DNA of 64,000 nucleotides, taken from positions 12,017 to 76,016 of the forward strand of contig JBMFOH010000007.1 in the NCBI GenBank assembly GCA_049969715.1, read 5' to 3'. The notes beneath the pieces were generated by a model, which worked only from the letters and a program-made list of their open reading frames with translations, did no database searches and had not been told where the DNA came from. The translations under genes and the position numbers were made by a program. This stretch comes from JBMFOH01 sp049969715 [NCBI: bacterium]. Its GTDB lineage: Bacteria > DUMJ01. Positions 54,652 through 63,581 of this stretch are shown here, piece by piece; within the stretch, counting starts at the first letter, position 1; every line of letters starts with the position of its first letter.

Positions 54652-55571
54652 AGCAGCTCTCCTAGATACCTCTCCGCACTGTTAGCAGCTATTGCTCCAT
54701 CCCCCACAGCAGTAGCTAACTGCCTGAAAGCTGTATTCCTCACGTCTCCGGCTGCAAATATCCCAGGAACATTAGTTCTCATCATAGTATCAGTAATTAC
54801 ATAACCATTTTCATCTAATTGAACCAGTCCTTTAACAATAGAAGAATTGGGGATACTTCCTATATAGATAAATATCCCTTCCACTTCAAGTTCTGTCTCC
54901 TCTTGAGTCTTCACATTGGAAAGTTTAATTTTTTCCACCTTTTTATCGCCTCTTATCTCTTTTACTATAGTATCCCATATAAAATTAATCTTTGGGTTAG
55001 AAAAAGCCCTCTCTTGAAGTATCTTCTCTGCTCTCAACTGTGCTCTCCTATGGATTACATACACCTTACTAGTAAATCGAGTAAGATAAATAGCTTCATC
55101 AATAGCAGAATCCCCCCCACCAACTACCGCTACTACCTTATCCCTATAGAATGCCCCATCACATACGGCACAGTAAGATACCCCTCTTCCTGTAAACTCT
55201 TTCTCTCCAGGGACATTTAACTCTCTAGGAGATGTCCCGGTAGCGACTATTACAGCCTTTGCCAGAAACACCCCGTCTTCTGTCTCTATCTGAAAACCAT
55301 CTTCATCTTTAATGATCCTAGTTACTGGCCTACTACTAATAATCTTTGTGCCAAACCTTTCTGCTTGAGCTTCTAGCCTCTCGGCAAAATCTGGCCCGCT
55401 TATTCCTTCTGGAAAGCCAGGATAGTTTTCTATAAAAGTGGTAAGGACTGGGGTACCTCCAGGCAACATCTTTTCAATCACCAATGTCTCTATAAGAGCT
55501 CTAGATGTGTATATAGCTGCAGTAAGGCCCGCAGGTCCTCCTCCTATAATTACTAGATCAGACCTCTCCAT
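54624..55571 (-). CDS. trxB: Thioredoxin reductase
   Basis: A 315-residue flavoprotein. The FAD site is IIGGGPAGLTAAIYTSRA, the redox pair CAVCDGAFY, the NADPH site VAVVGGGDSAIDEAI and the end GIFAAGDVRNTAFRQLATAVGDGAIAA. Its start overlaps the trxA stop by one base, and the electron acceptor is probably the thioredoxin just upstream. Confidence 0.95.
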   Translation of the reverse strand: MERSDLVIIGGGPAGLTAAIYTSRALIETLVIEKMLPGGTPVLTTFIENYPGFPEGISGPDFAERLEAQAERFGTKIISSRPVTRIIKDEDGFQIETEDGVFLAKAVIVATGTSPRELNVPGEKEFTGRGVSYCAVCDGAFYRDKVVAVVGGGDSAIDEAIYLTRFTSKVYVIHRRAQLRAEKILQERAFSNPKINFIWDTIVKEIRGDKKVEKIKLSNVKTQEETELEVEGIFIYIGSIPNSSIVKGLVQLDENGYVITDTMMRTNVPGIFAAGDVRNTAFRQLATAVGDGAIAANSAERYLGELLWKHRGLSY

Positions 55572-55912
55572 TACAACACCTCTGAGAGCTTATTAACTAG
55601 GGTCTTCTTAGAGACATATCCAATTATCTCTGAAACGACACTACCACCTTTAAAGATAAGAAGGGTAGGGATAGCCTGGATATTGTACCGAATAGCTAGG
55701 TTAGGATTCTCATCTACATTTACCTTTACAGCCTTAATCTTATCAGACATCTCCCTAGCTACCTCCTCCACTATAGGACTCAACATCTTGCAGGGCATAC
55801 ACCATTCTGCCCAGAAGTCTACTATTACAGGTATAGAGGAGTTCAATATCTCTTGGTCAAAGTCCTTCTCTGTTAACTCCTTCGCCTCATTAGAAAAGTT
55901 TTTTAAACTCAT
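55571..55912 (-). CDS. trxA: Thioredoxin with CMPC active site
   Basis: A 113-residue thioredoxin-fold protein: PVIVDFWAEWCMPCKMLSPIV, VNVDENPNLAIRYNIQAIPTLLIF and the cis-Pro segment. The active site reads CMPC rather than the usual CGPC, which may shift its redox potential. It overlaps the upstream thioredoxin-like gene by 23 bases and the trxB start by one. Confidence 0.93.
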   Translation of the reverse strand: MSLKNFSNEAKELTEKDFDQEILNSSIPVIVDFWAEWCMPCKMLSPIVEEVAREMSDKIKAVKVNVDENPNLAIRYNIQAIPTLLIFKGGSVVSEIIGYVSKKTLVNKLSEVL

Positions 55913-56315
55913 TCTCCATTACCTCCATTTCTTGGTATCCTATCAGTTTATCTACTACAACACCTTTACGGTTGATTAATATGTACGTAGGGATACTTAC
56001 TATTCCGAACTTAAGATTGAGATTGTTGTTCTGAGGGTTATCTACATCTACCTTTACTATATACACCTTATCCTTATACTTTGCCTCTAATGTCTTCATT
56101 ATAGGTTCCATAGCCTTGCAAGGTGGACACCAATCCGCATAGAAATCTATAACAACAGCCTTCTTCCCCTTTATATACTCCTGGATAAGTTGGTCCGCAG
56201 TCTTCTTGGTATTTGTTCCTTTCACGTTGAAACCAAATCCATACAGTATACTTATACCTAGGGATATAACCACAAAAACTATAATAACAGAAGCAACAAT
56301 CTTATTCTTCTTCAT
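55890..56315 (-). CDS. Membrane-anchored thioredoxin-like protein (CPPC)
   Basis: A 141-residue protein with one N-terminal membrane segment (KIVASVIIVFVVISLGISIL) and a thioredoxin domain: VVIDFYADWCPPCKAMEPIM, VDVDNPQNNNLNLKFGIVSIPTYIL. The CPPC site and anchor point to a redox role outside the cytoplasmic membrane, for instance in thiol transfer or cytochrome/disulfide handling. It follows the CstR-like gene by 9 bases. Confidence 0.85.
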   Translation of the reverse strand: MKKNKIVASVIIVFVVISLGISILYGFGFNVKGTNTKKTADQLIQEYIKGKKAVVIDFYADWCPPCKAMEPIMKTLEAKYKDKVYIVKVDVDNPQNNNLNLKFGIVSIPTYILINRKGVVVDKLIGYQEMEVMENEFKKLF

Positions 56316-56324
56316 ACACTCCTC

Positions 56325-56567
56325 CTATGGCAGACATTTTAAAAGAAGATCAATAATATCCTCTATCTCACTAGGTGAACCTTCCTTACATCCTTCAAGA
56401 TATTCTTTAAGAAACAGAGATGTCACACCTTTCAATGCAGAGCTCACTGCAAGAAGCTGAATCAAGATATCCCTACAGGGTCTATCTTCCTCTATCATCT
56501 CTAGGATGCCACCTATCTGCCCCTCTATTCTACTCAATCTATTATTTATATCCTTTTCCATCTTCAT
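56325..56567 (-). CDS. CsoR/CstR-family transcriptional repressor, CstR-like
   Basis: An 80-residue all-helical repressor: INNRLSRIEGQIGGILEMIEE, then Cys31 in RPCRD and Cys60 in YLEGC. The third copper ligand of CsoR, a His four residues before the second Cys, is replaced by Tyr56. Two cysteines without that His is the pattern of CstR, which senses persulfides. A matching operator lies over its own promoter, and the operon encodes thioredoxins, so a reactive-sulfur or thiol-stress response is the best reading. Confidence 0.85.
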   Translation of the reverse strand: MKMEKDINNRLSRIEGQIGGILEMIEEDRPCRDILIQLLAVSSALKGVTSLFLKEYLEGCKEGSPSEIEDIIDLLLKCLP

Positions 56568-56590
56568 AATATACCCTCCTAGGGTATATT
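56568..56590 (-). promoter_or_regulatory. CsoR/CstR-type operator over promoter and RBS
   Basis: A perfect inverted repeat: AATATACCC (56568-56576) and GGGTATATT (56582-56590) around TCCTA. The TACCC...GGGTA core is typical of CsoR/CstR operators. On the minus strand it spans the end of the -10 and the AGGAGG site just before the repressor ATG, so binding would block its own operon. Confidence 0.75.
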
Positions 56591-56616
56591 ATACACAAAT
56601 GCAGAGAAAAGAGCAA
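56588..56616 (-). promoter_or_regulatory. Promoter of the CstR-thioredoxin operon
   Basis: On the minus strand TTGCTC (56611-56616), a 17-base spacer and TATAAT (56588-56593). The start near 56581 falls inside the operator, with a very short leader carrying AGGAGG. Confidence 0.65.
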
Positions 56617-56624
56617 TAGATAAA

Positions 56625-57629
56625 CTAAACTACCATATCTTGTTCTGCTCCGCAGAAAGGACATTTCTTATCTCTTATAAGGAATTTCTCTATATAAAAA
56701 CCATACCTAGCTATAAGAAGGTTGCCACAGTTATAACAGTATGTATTCTCATACCTATGACCAGGGACATTTCCTATGTACACATACCTCAAACCTGACT
56801 CTTTTCCTATATCATGAGCCTTCTCCAATGTCTCGATAGGGGTGGCATAAAGCTCTTTCAGTTGATAATGAGGTATAAACCTTGTGACATGCCAAGGGGT
56901 ATCAGGACCTAGATTCTCCTTTATCCAATCTGCCAAAGCTCTAAGCTGTGCCTCATCATCATTTATAGTTGGAGTTATATTGGTTACTATCTCTATATGC
57001 AAGCCCCAATGCTTCTTCGCTCTAACAGCATTATTAAGGATACACTTAAAATCTCTTACCCTTGCAACCCTCATATAGGCTTCCTCAGTAAATGCCTTCA
57101 CATCTACCCTATAGGCATCTAGATATGGGGCAATAGTATCTAAAGCCTCTTGGGTAATATAACCATTCGTTACATAAACTGTATACAGATTCTTCTCCTT
57201 TGCCAGTCTAGCAGTATCATAAGTATACTCAAACCATACGGTAGGCTCATTGTAAGTCCATGCTATACTTCTTGAATTCTCCTTAATAGCAAGGGCTACG
57301 CATTCCTCAGGTGTCAAGTTCGGCTGATCCTCTGGATCTATATGGGCAATCTGCCAATTCTGACATCCAGGACATCTGAGATTACAACCAAATGTCCCTA
57401 GAGAAAGGACCAAAGAGCCGGGATAGAAATGGAATAGTGGCTTCTTCTCTATTGGATCATTGGCGATAGAACTTACCACACCATAGTTTACTGCATATAA
57501 TATCCCATTCCTATTCAGTCTTGTACCACAATATCCTCTTTCACCCTCTCTTATCACACAGTACCTAGGACAGAGGTTACATCTGACAGTACCATTATTC
57601 AGCCTTTCATAAAACATTGCCTCTTTCAA
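56625..57629 (-). CDS. AmmeMemoRadiSam-system radical SAM enzyme (AmrS-like)
   Basis: A 334-residue radical SAM protein. RCNLCPRYCVIREGERGYCGTR is an N-terminal Cys-rich region typical of this family, TFGCNLRCPGCQNW is the cluster motif, and IAWTYNEPTVWFEYTYDTA and the C-terminal YCYNCGNLL...CPFCG zinc-type pairs follow. It resembles pyruvate formate-lyase activating enzymes but lacks such a partner. The Memo/AMMECR1 partner genes are not in the window. It overlaps DUF72 by 4 bases. Confidence 0.87.
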   Translation of the reverse strand: MKEAMFYERLNNGTVRCNLCPRYCVIREGERGYCGTRLNRNGILYAVNYGVVSSIANDPIEKKPLFHFYPGSLVLSLGTFGCNLRCPGCQNWQIAHIDPEDQPNLTPEECVALAIKENSRSIAWTYNEPTVWFEYTYDTARLAKEKNLYTVYVTNGYITQEALDTIAPYLDAYRVDVKAFTEEAYMRVARVRDFKCILNNAVRAKKHWGLHIEIVTNITPTINDDEAQLRALADWIKENLGPDTPWHVTRFIPHYQLKELYATPIETLEKAHDIGKESGLRYVYIGNVPGHRYENTYCYNCGNLLIARYGFYIEKFLIRDKKCPFCGAEQDMVV

Positions 57630-58342
57630 GAGACCATCTCCTGAAACCTCATAGCATTTTTATACATCTTGGTATTGTTAAAGAACACATATACATTATA
57701 ATCCTTTAGAGGCTCTATATAAAGTAAAAGTTCTCTCAAGTCTTCATCGGAATAGTCGTATTGATAGATGACCCTACCAGGGGGAGAACCATGCAGTCTA
57801 AAATAGTAGGTATTGAACATAGGTATAGGCTTTAAGTTCTCCTTCATAAGAAGGAATGGGTCTATTACAGGAATACTCATAGACTCTTTGGCAAACTCAT
57901 TCCTTTCGGCAAATTCTAAGTTCCTTGCCTCTAATGCAAATCTCACTGTAGGGTCTTGGCATAGATCAAACATCTCTTTTATATTCTCCATATTTTTAGA
58001 GGGGAAACCCTTTGAAAGCTGAAAAAGTATGATAGGAGATTCTAACTCTTTAGCAAAGTCTATATAAAATCTGATAAGTTCTAACGACTTATCGCTAGAG
58101 AATCTGTCTAGGTGAGTAATAATTCTAGATACCTTTATCGTAAAGATAAAATCAGAATTAACCTCTCTAGCCTCTTTTTTCCATCTAGTAGAAGTAGAAA
58201 ATCTTGGAACTTTATAGAATGTAGAGTTCACCTCTACAGTGTTAAAGATAGAACTGTAATAAGCAAGGATACTCTTGTAAACACCACTAGATTCTTTAGG
58301 TCGCTCTAGATATCCCCACCCACAACAACCGATATAAATCAT
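57626..58342 (-). CDS. DUF72-family protein
   Basis: A 238-residue TIM-barrel-like protein: [61 protein letters not shown] and [19 protein letters not shown]72 is widespread and has no established activity. It overlaps both neighbours by 4 bases, so it is translated together with the radical SAM and deoB genes. Confidence 0.88.
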   Translation of the reverse strand: MIYIGCCGWGYLERPKESSGVYKSILAYYSSIFNTVEVNSTFYKVPRFSTSTRWKKEAREVNSDFIFTIKVSRIITHLDRFSSDKSLELIRFYIDFAKELESPIILFQLSKGFPSKNMENIKEMFDLCQDPTVRFALEARNLEFAERNEFAKESMSIPVIDPFLLMKENLKPIPMFNTYYFRLHGSPPGRVIYQYDYSDEDLRELLLYIEPLKDYNVYVFFNNTKMYKNAMRFQEMVS

Positions 58343-59499
58343 TTCAGTTCTTCTAAAAAACTCCTTCCAGGAAAACTTCTATCTTCTATATTAAAAGCCT
58401 CAAGAATAGTAACCCCTATATCAGCAAATGTATCTCTCACTCCTAGATATTTAGGAGAGACCATTTTCCCAGTCACAAGGAGAGGAACGTATTCCCTTGA
58501 ATGGTCTGTACTTGGGGTAGTTGGGTCATTTCCATGATCGGCGCAGACAATGAGAATATCATTTGGTAAAAGATCATCCATTACCTCTTCTAACCTCTTA
58601 TCAAACTCTTCTAGTGCCTCTGCCAGCCCCTTAGGATTATTTCTATGGGCATAGAGGGTATCAAAGTCAGAGAGATTAGCAAAGACTAAGAGATCTTTTG
58701 GGTTCTCCTTCTCTATCTGGATAAGGGCATCTACAGTTTCCATATTTGTGTGGGTATGGTTCGATTGGGATAATCCTTTTCCACTAAAGATATCCTCAAT
58801 CTTACCTAAACCAATTGTCATTATATTATTCTGTAGTAATACATCTAATACCGTCTCTGCTGGAGGAGGAAGAGAAAAATCCTTTCTATTAGTAGTCCTA
58901 TAAAAGTTCCCTGGCTCTCCTAGAAAAGGACGAGCTATCACTCTAGCTACCCCATGCTTACCAGTTAAGATTCCTCTTGCAATCCTGCAGTAATTGTACA
59001 ACTCTTCCAATGGTATTACCTTCTCATGGGCAGCTATCTGAAACACACTATCTGCAGATGTATACACAATAGGATAACCTGTCTTTATATGAAGCTCTCC
59101 AAGTTCTTTTATAATCTCTGTTCCAGATGCAGGTTTATTACCCAAGACCTTTCTCCCTATGGCATCTTCAAATTGAGATATAACCTCTGATGGAAACCCA
59201 TTAGGATAGGTAGGAAAATCTTTAGGGGTTATAACCCCCATCATCTCCCAATGACCTATGAGAGTATCCTTCCCATCAGACTTCTCAGCCATCTTTCCAT
59301 AAGCCCCAATAATATCGGGCTCATCACTCAACCCGCTTACCAGTTTTCCAATACCTAACCTCTTCAGATTGGGAATATCTATATCTCCAACAACTTTTAT
59401 TGTGTTTCCAAGGGTATTGCTACCCTGATCTCCATACCTATATGCATCAGGTAACTCCCCTACACCAACCCCATCCATAACAATAAGAAATATCCTCAT
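58339..59499 (-). CDS. deoB: Phosphopentomutase
   Basis: A 386-residue alkaline-phosphatase-superfamily enzyme interconverting ribose-1-phosphate and ribose-5-phosphate. [20 protein letters not shown], the catalytic Thr in [37 protein letters not shown] and [18 protein letters not shown] all match DeoB. It is beside a phosphoribosyltransferase gene, consistent with nucleoside salvage. Confidence 0.95.
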   Translation of the reverse strand: MRIFLIVMDGVGVGELPDAYRYGDQGSNTLGNTIKVVGDIDIPNLKRLGIGKLVSGLSDEPDIIGAYGKMAEKSDGKDTLIGHWEMMGVITPKDFPTYPNGFPSEVISQFEDAIGRKVLGNKPASGTEIIKELGELHIKTGYPIVYTSADSVFQIAAHEKVIPLEELYNYCRIARGILTGKHGVARVIARPFLGEPGNFYRTTNRKDFSLPPPAETVLDVLLQNNIMTIGLGKIEDIFSGKGLSQSNHTHTNMETVDALIQIEKENPKDLLVFANLSDFDTLYAHRNNPKGLAEALEEFDKRLEEVMDDLLPNDILIVCADHGNDPTTPSTDHSREYVPLLVTGKMVSPKYLGVRDTFADIGVTILEAFNIEDRSFPGRSFLEELK

Positions 59500-59500
59500 C

Positions 59501-60139
59501 TCACTCTCCAGTCCATATAGTATTTAATGCCTCTATTACTTCTTCATCACTTACCTGATAGAACTCCTCATAAAACTGTCCCACTGCATAGAAATAATCT
59601 GGCACAATAAGTGCAATCACCTCTGCCTCCCTCTTTAGTCTATTCACTGCATCAGGAGATGCTACAGGGACAGCTACTATTATTCTTTTAGGGGACATTA
59701 GTTTGACACCTTTTACAACAGAAAACATAGTGAGTCCAGTAGCTAGACCATCATCTACTAAGATAACAGACTTTCCCGTGATATCTATCTGTGACCTTTC
59801 TCCTCTATATACGGTAAGTCTTCTATTTATTTCCTCCAGTTCTTCCTTTACTATCTTCTCTATATAATCATTAGAGATACCAAGTTCTCTGATACTTGCC
59901 TCATTAAGAATTACGTTGCCAAGAGAATTTATTGCACCTATTGCATATTCTTTATCAAATGGAGCCCCCAATTTTCTAGAGATGGCAATATCAAATGGAC
60001 AATTTAGTATCTTAACTACCTCTTTTGCTACTATCACTCCACCTCTAGGGATACCAAATACAACAGGATTCGATATCTTTAACTCCTTCAATGCCATACC
60101 AAGGTTTATACCGGCATCCTTTCTATCTTTGTATACCAC
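59501..60139 (-). CDS. Phosphoribosyltransferase-domain protein
   Basis: A 212-residue type I PRTase: [19 protein letters not shown] near the start, [22 protein letters not shown], and the PRPP loop [21 protein letters not shown]. It belongs to the predicted phosphoribosyltransferase group (COG1926) whose base is unknown. It ends one base before deoB and starts one base after the LptF/G gene. Confidence 0.85.
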   Translation of the reverse strand: MVYKDRKDAGINLGMALKELKISNPVVFGIPRGGVIVAKEVVKILNCPFDIAISRKLGAPFDKEYAIGAINSLGNVILNEASIRELGISNDYIEKIVKEELEEINRRLTVYRGERSQIDITGKSVILVDDGLATGLTMFSVVKGVKLMSPKRIIVAVPVASPDAVNRLKREAEVIALIVPDYFYAVGQFYEEFYQVSDEEVIEALNTIWTGE

Positions 60140-60140
60140 T

Positions 60141-61220
60141 TTATCCCCTTTCTTCTTTGTACCACATAAGAAAGACCCCGACGAGAAATCCTATCACATT
60201 AGGAAGCCATGGACCAGCTATAGGAGAAAGTATTCCATTTCTTGCCAATGCCCTACCTAAGGCAAGAAAGATATAGTATATAAAGATGATGACTATGCTT
60301 ACTCCAAGTCCATAGAATCTTCCTCCTCTTACAGGAAGGATACTTAAAGGAGCTCCAAGAACAGCAAGGATAGCTGCTGCAAAGGGGATAGAAAACTTCA
60401 TCTGATAGTCTACTTCTAGGTTTCTTGTATTGATTCCGCTCTTTTTGAATGAATCTATTCTCTCCTTAAGCTCTCTAGCACTCATCTCATCAGTAGTCTT
60501 CTGCTCCTTGTAAAAGGTCTCTAGGTTTACATTAAGATTTAGGAGAAGCCTCTTGAACTTACTCTGAAGGCTTATAATTCCATCTTTATCATAATAGTGA
60601 ATAGCTCCATCCTCTAATATCCATTCCTTATCTTCAACTATTATCCTTTTAGCAGAGATCACCTGTGGAGGTAACCCCGGAGTAAGAGAATACAAAAGGA
60701 TGTCTGTACCTGTCCTCGTGCTGGGATCATACCTACCAAGATAGATGTATCTATTCTCTGGAGCCTTAAAAAATACATTGTCCTGAATGACAGGGAGTGG
60801 GTCTTTAAATATCGCCTCTCTTATAAGGGTCTCTCCCTGGTGAACAGACCATGGAGCAATGAACTCACTTATAGCAAAATTCCCTACACTTACTAGTATA
60901 CCGAAGACTATTATAGGCAAGAATATACGAGAAAGCCTTATCCCACCGATCCTAAATGCAGTGATCTCTCCATCTCTAGCAAGTCTATTCAATGCCAGTA
61001 ATACCGCAAAGAGACTTGCTATAGGAAAGCTTATAGTCAATACCCCCGGTAGTTCATAGAAAAAGATTCTTATTATATCTACAATAGGGGTTCCTCTATT
61101 TACAAAGAGGTCTACTAGATTAAATAGCAAACTAGCCGAGAGTATAAGGGCAAAACCAAATACTCCTGCAATAAATGATGGGAATGTCTCCTTTATCAAA
61201 TATCTATCTAGAATCTTCAT
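60141..61220 (-). CDS. LptF/LptG-family (YjgP/YjgQ) permease
   Basis: A 359-residue membrane protein: ILDRYLIKETFPSFIAGVFGFALI, then three helices, a ~150-residue extracytoplasmic beta-rich domain (FFKAPENRYIYLGRYD), and three C-terminal helices. This is the LptFG build, which extracts lipid for transport to an outer membrane. It is the main hint that the cell has two membranes. LptB/C/A are not in the window. Confidence 0.88.
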   Translation of the reverse strand: MKILDRYLIKETFPSFIAGVFGFALILSASLLFNLVDLFVNRGTPIVDIIRIFFYELPGVLTISFPIASLFAVLLALNRLARDGEITAFRIGGIRLSRIFLPIIVFGILVSVGNFAISEFIAPWSVHQGETLIREAIFKDPLPVIQDNVFFKAPENRYIYLGRYDPSTRTGTDILLYSLTPGLPPQVISAKRIIVEDKEWILEDGAIHYYDKDGIISLQSKFKRLLLNLNVNLETFYKEQKTTDEMSARELKERIDSFKKSGINTRNLEVDYQMKFSIPFAAAILAVLGAPLSILPVRGGRFYGLGVSIVIIFIYYIFLALGRALARNGILSPIAGPWLPNVIGFLVGVFLMWYKEERG

Positions 61221-61222
61221 AG

Positions 61223-61945
61223 TTATATTATACCTAGTTTACACTTTAATACAAGGAGGAAAAACCTAGGAATAAATACAAGTCTCTTTATCCTCTTAGG
61301 ATCCTTAATTACTCTATAGAACCACTCCATTCCTATAGATTGAATCCACTTGGGTGCTCTTGGGATCGTCCCACTTAATACGTCAAAACTCCCTCCTACA
61401 CCTATAGCGAGTCTTACAGGAAGGTCCTTATGCTTGCTTATCCATATCTCTTGTTTTGGCATCCCTAGTCCCACCACCAAGAAGGAAGGCTTTAACCTCC
61501 TTATCTCCTCTAGAACCTCTTCCTCTCTATCACCAAAATATCCATTATGAAATCCAACTATATTTATCCCTGGGAAGATCGCCTTTATATTCTCTTTTGC
61601 CTTAGAAATTACCTCTTCTCTTGCACCTAGAAGATATATCCCTACCTGATTCTCTCTACAGAAACTAAATATATCTATTAAAAGGTCAATCCCTGCAATC
61701 CTCTCCTTTAATCTCTTATCTAGAAACCTAGACGCCTTAATAAGCCAACTACCATCAGCAACTACCAGGTCTGCCTCATTTATTACCCTTTTAAAATTCT
61801 CATTCTCTTGAGCAATCACTACTCCTTCTGGATTTAGGGTAACGATATAGTGGAAAGAATCCCCTAGTAAAAATCTCTTAGCATATTCGATAGCTTCATT
61901 CTTGGTAAGATTATCTATTCTTAAACCAAAGATTGTATAGCTCAT
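61223..61945 (-). CDS. WecG/TagA/CpsF-family glycosyltransferase
   Basis: A 240-residue GT26 enzyme: TIFGLRIDNLTKNEAIEYAKRF, IVTLNPEGVVIAQENENFKRVINEADLVVADGSWLIKA-type core, IYLLGAREEVISKAKENI, VGLGMPKQEIWISKHK and VGVGGSFDVLSGTIPRAPKWIQ. It adds an N-acetylhexosamine-type sugar to a lipid-linked acceptor for surface polymer synthesis. It overlaps the csaB-like gene by 35 bases, a common pairing. Confidence 0.92.
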   Translation of the reverse strand: MSYTIFGLRIDNLTKNEAIEYAKRFLLGDSFHYIVTLNPEGVVIAQENENFKRVINEADLVVADGSWLIKASRFLDKRLKERIAGIDLLIDIFSFCRENQVGIYLLGAREEVISKAKENIKAIFPGINIVGFHNGYFGDREEEVLEEIRRLKPSFLVVGLGMPKQEIWISKHKDLPVRLAIGVGGSFDVLSGTIPRAPKWIQSIGMEWFYRVIKDPKRIKRLVFIPRFFLLVLKCKLGII

Positions 61946-62954
61946 CTATAGGCCTAAATGTTTCCTCCTCTTTTTTTAATAACTTTTCTTTTATATCTCT
62001 TATATGATTCTTTAGAGCTTCCCTATTATCTAGCGAAGAGATAATAGCATCCTTTATAGCATCCTTACTTTCTGTAAGGGATAAAAGTCGTATTTTAGGG
62101 AATACTGATGAAAAAGCACTAACTTTTGGATCGTAGGCTATCCCTATAAACGGAACATCAAGGAGAGCAGAAAGGACTAATGGATGTAATCTCATCCCTA
62201 AAACCAACCTAGAAGAAGATATCAAATTAATTACGTCTTCAATGTGATCCCAGAAGAATATGTCTCCACCTATTCTCTTGGCAAATCTCTTAGAAATATC
62301 TAGGTCTTCCCTCTTATGTGATACTAAAAAACAAAAATTGAATGGAGTTCTCTCTTTAACCTCTTCTAAGGCAGAAACCAAGGCTTCCTCATTAAAGCCA
62401 GAAAAATCTCTTACAGAGATTATAATATCCTCTTTAGAGAACTGGGAAGTACCTGTCTCTTTTGGCTCGTAAAAAAGGGCCAGGTCACCTCCTATATATA
62501 TCGATGGTCTCTTTATTCCTAAGCTCAGCAATAACTCCTTAGAGCCTTGATCCCTTACACTTATAGAATCTACAAGGTTTACCAATCTCATCAGCCTCTT
62601 CCCTATAGATGTATCTATAGGGCCTATCCCCTGAGAGATCATTACTATCGACTTTCCAAAGAGAAACGAAAAGAATACTATACCCAAATAGTATAGAAGG
62701 CTTTTTAGACTAGTTATATCTTGAAATATACTTCCACCAGCAAAGCAAATGGCATCAAATCGCCTGATCCCAGAAACTAGATTCTTTCTATGGATTACAT
62801 CTGCTCCATATATCTTATCTAAATCTTTATTATACAGGACAACAGGTTTAATTAAAGGATAGTGAGTCTTTATAAATTCTAATGTAGATAGAAGGACTAA
62901 TTCATCGCCCAAGTTATCAAAACCATAATATCCAACTAGAAGGAGTCTTTTCAC
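61911..62954 (-). CDS. csaB: Polysaccharide pyruvyl transferase (CsaB-like)
   Basis: A 347-residue pyruvyltransferase-fold protein with GTG start: LLVGYYGFDNLGDELVLLSTLEFI, FAGGSIFQDITSLKSLLYYL, ISQGIGPIDT, VRDQGSKELLLSLGI and LGMRLHPLVLSALLDVPFIGIAYDPKV. CsaB pyruvylates secondary cell wall polymer so that S-layer SLH proteins can attach. Upstream partner of tagA. AGAGG lies 11 bases before the start. Confidence 0.9.
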   Translation of the reverse strand: MKRLLLVGYYGFDNLGDELVLLSTLEFIKTHYPLIKPVVLYNKDLDKIYGADVIHRKNLVSGIRRFDAICFAGGSIFQDITSLKSLLYYLGIVFFSFLFGKSIVMISQGIGPIDTSIGKRLMRLVNLVDSISVRDQGSKELLLSLGIKRPSIYIGGDLALFYEPKETGTSQFSKEDIIISVRDFSGFNEEALVSALEEVKERTPFNFCFLVSHKREDLDISKRFAKRIGGDIFFWDHIEDVINLISSSRLVLGMRLHPLVLSALLDVPFIGIAYDPKVSAFSSVFPKIRLLSLTESKDAIKDAIISSLDNREALKNHIRDIKEKLLKKEEETFRPIDELYNLWFKNR

Positions 62955-63410
62955 AAAATCTCAAGCCTCTTTTGAAAAACTGGCGTGACTAAACCTTATC
63001 GGTCCAGTTACAACCATTGCCCTTACTCTAAACATAGCCTAAAACTATTATAACACAAGAGTATCTGTCTGAAAAGTGCCGATGACTCTGTAACTTTTTG
63101 CATGGCAAATAAGTACAGATATCCTTACCTGTGTATAAGTATTTTTAGTAACCCAGGCAGAAACAACTGCGTTAACTATAGTAAATGAAGTGTCCCGTTC
63201 CGACTATTTCCGAACCGAGACAGTTCAGTTACGTTACACTTATAATATTTTATACTAGTTTGACGTTACAAATAAGTTCTATATCATGCCTAAAATATTT
63301 TAACAATTGTTGTATTTTCATCCTAGGTAATCTTCATAATAAGTCTGAAAGGTAACCGGATTTATACGGGATTGAAACCTATGAAATCGCTTTAAGAGGT
63401 GAGAATTATA
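62955..63410. other. 456-base region without a recognisable gene
   Basis: AT-rich and free of a credible frame on either strand. It holds a few short dyads (for example GTTCC...GAAC around 63199-63217) and a GGGATTGAAAC string at 63368-63378 that resembles the end of some CRISPR repeats but is not repeated. It would contain the csaB promoter (minus strand) and that of the small gene at 63411 (plus strand). I see nothing else. Confidence 0.5.
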
Positions 63411-63581
63411 ATGGATGACAGACTAGAGATTTTGATGAAACAATATGAGATTTTGGAGAACTATACAACTTCAACAATACCTAAAAATAGAAATAATATT
63501 TTGTCGTTTGGTTTGGCGTCTTTAAGTACAATTTTGACAGGTAATATAATCCTTCTTGGGTCTGTCAAGAAACTAAAGTAA
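63411..63581 (+). pseudogene. Small membrane-type protein cut by an IS256-family element
   Basis: 56 codons from the ATG at 63411, with AAGAGGTGAG upstream; a GTG at 63399 overlaps that site. It begins MDDRLEILMKQYEILENY, a helical start, then a hydrophobic helix (SFGLASLSTILTGNIILL). The frame runs into GGGTCTGTCAAGAAAC at 63558, the likely end of the insertion sequence, and stops soon after inside it. The rest of the gene presumably lies beyond the element. Family not recognised. Confidence 0.55.

Noticed and set aside
58750-58775. GGTTCGATT string suggesting a tRNA T-loop.
   Set aside because: It lies inside deoB and no acceptor or anticodon stem can be formed around it.
63160-63190. Possible third copy of the palindromic repeat (AACTG...AATGAAGTG).
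   Set aside because: Similarity is limited to a few bases at matching spacing and does not extend through the element.
63349-63378. A 30-base stretch ending GGGATTGAAAC, like the end of type I CRISPR repeats.
   Set aside because: It occurs once; no second copy follows at spacer distance and no cas gene is in the window.
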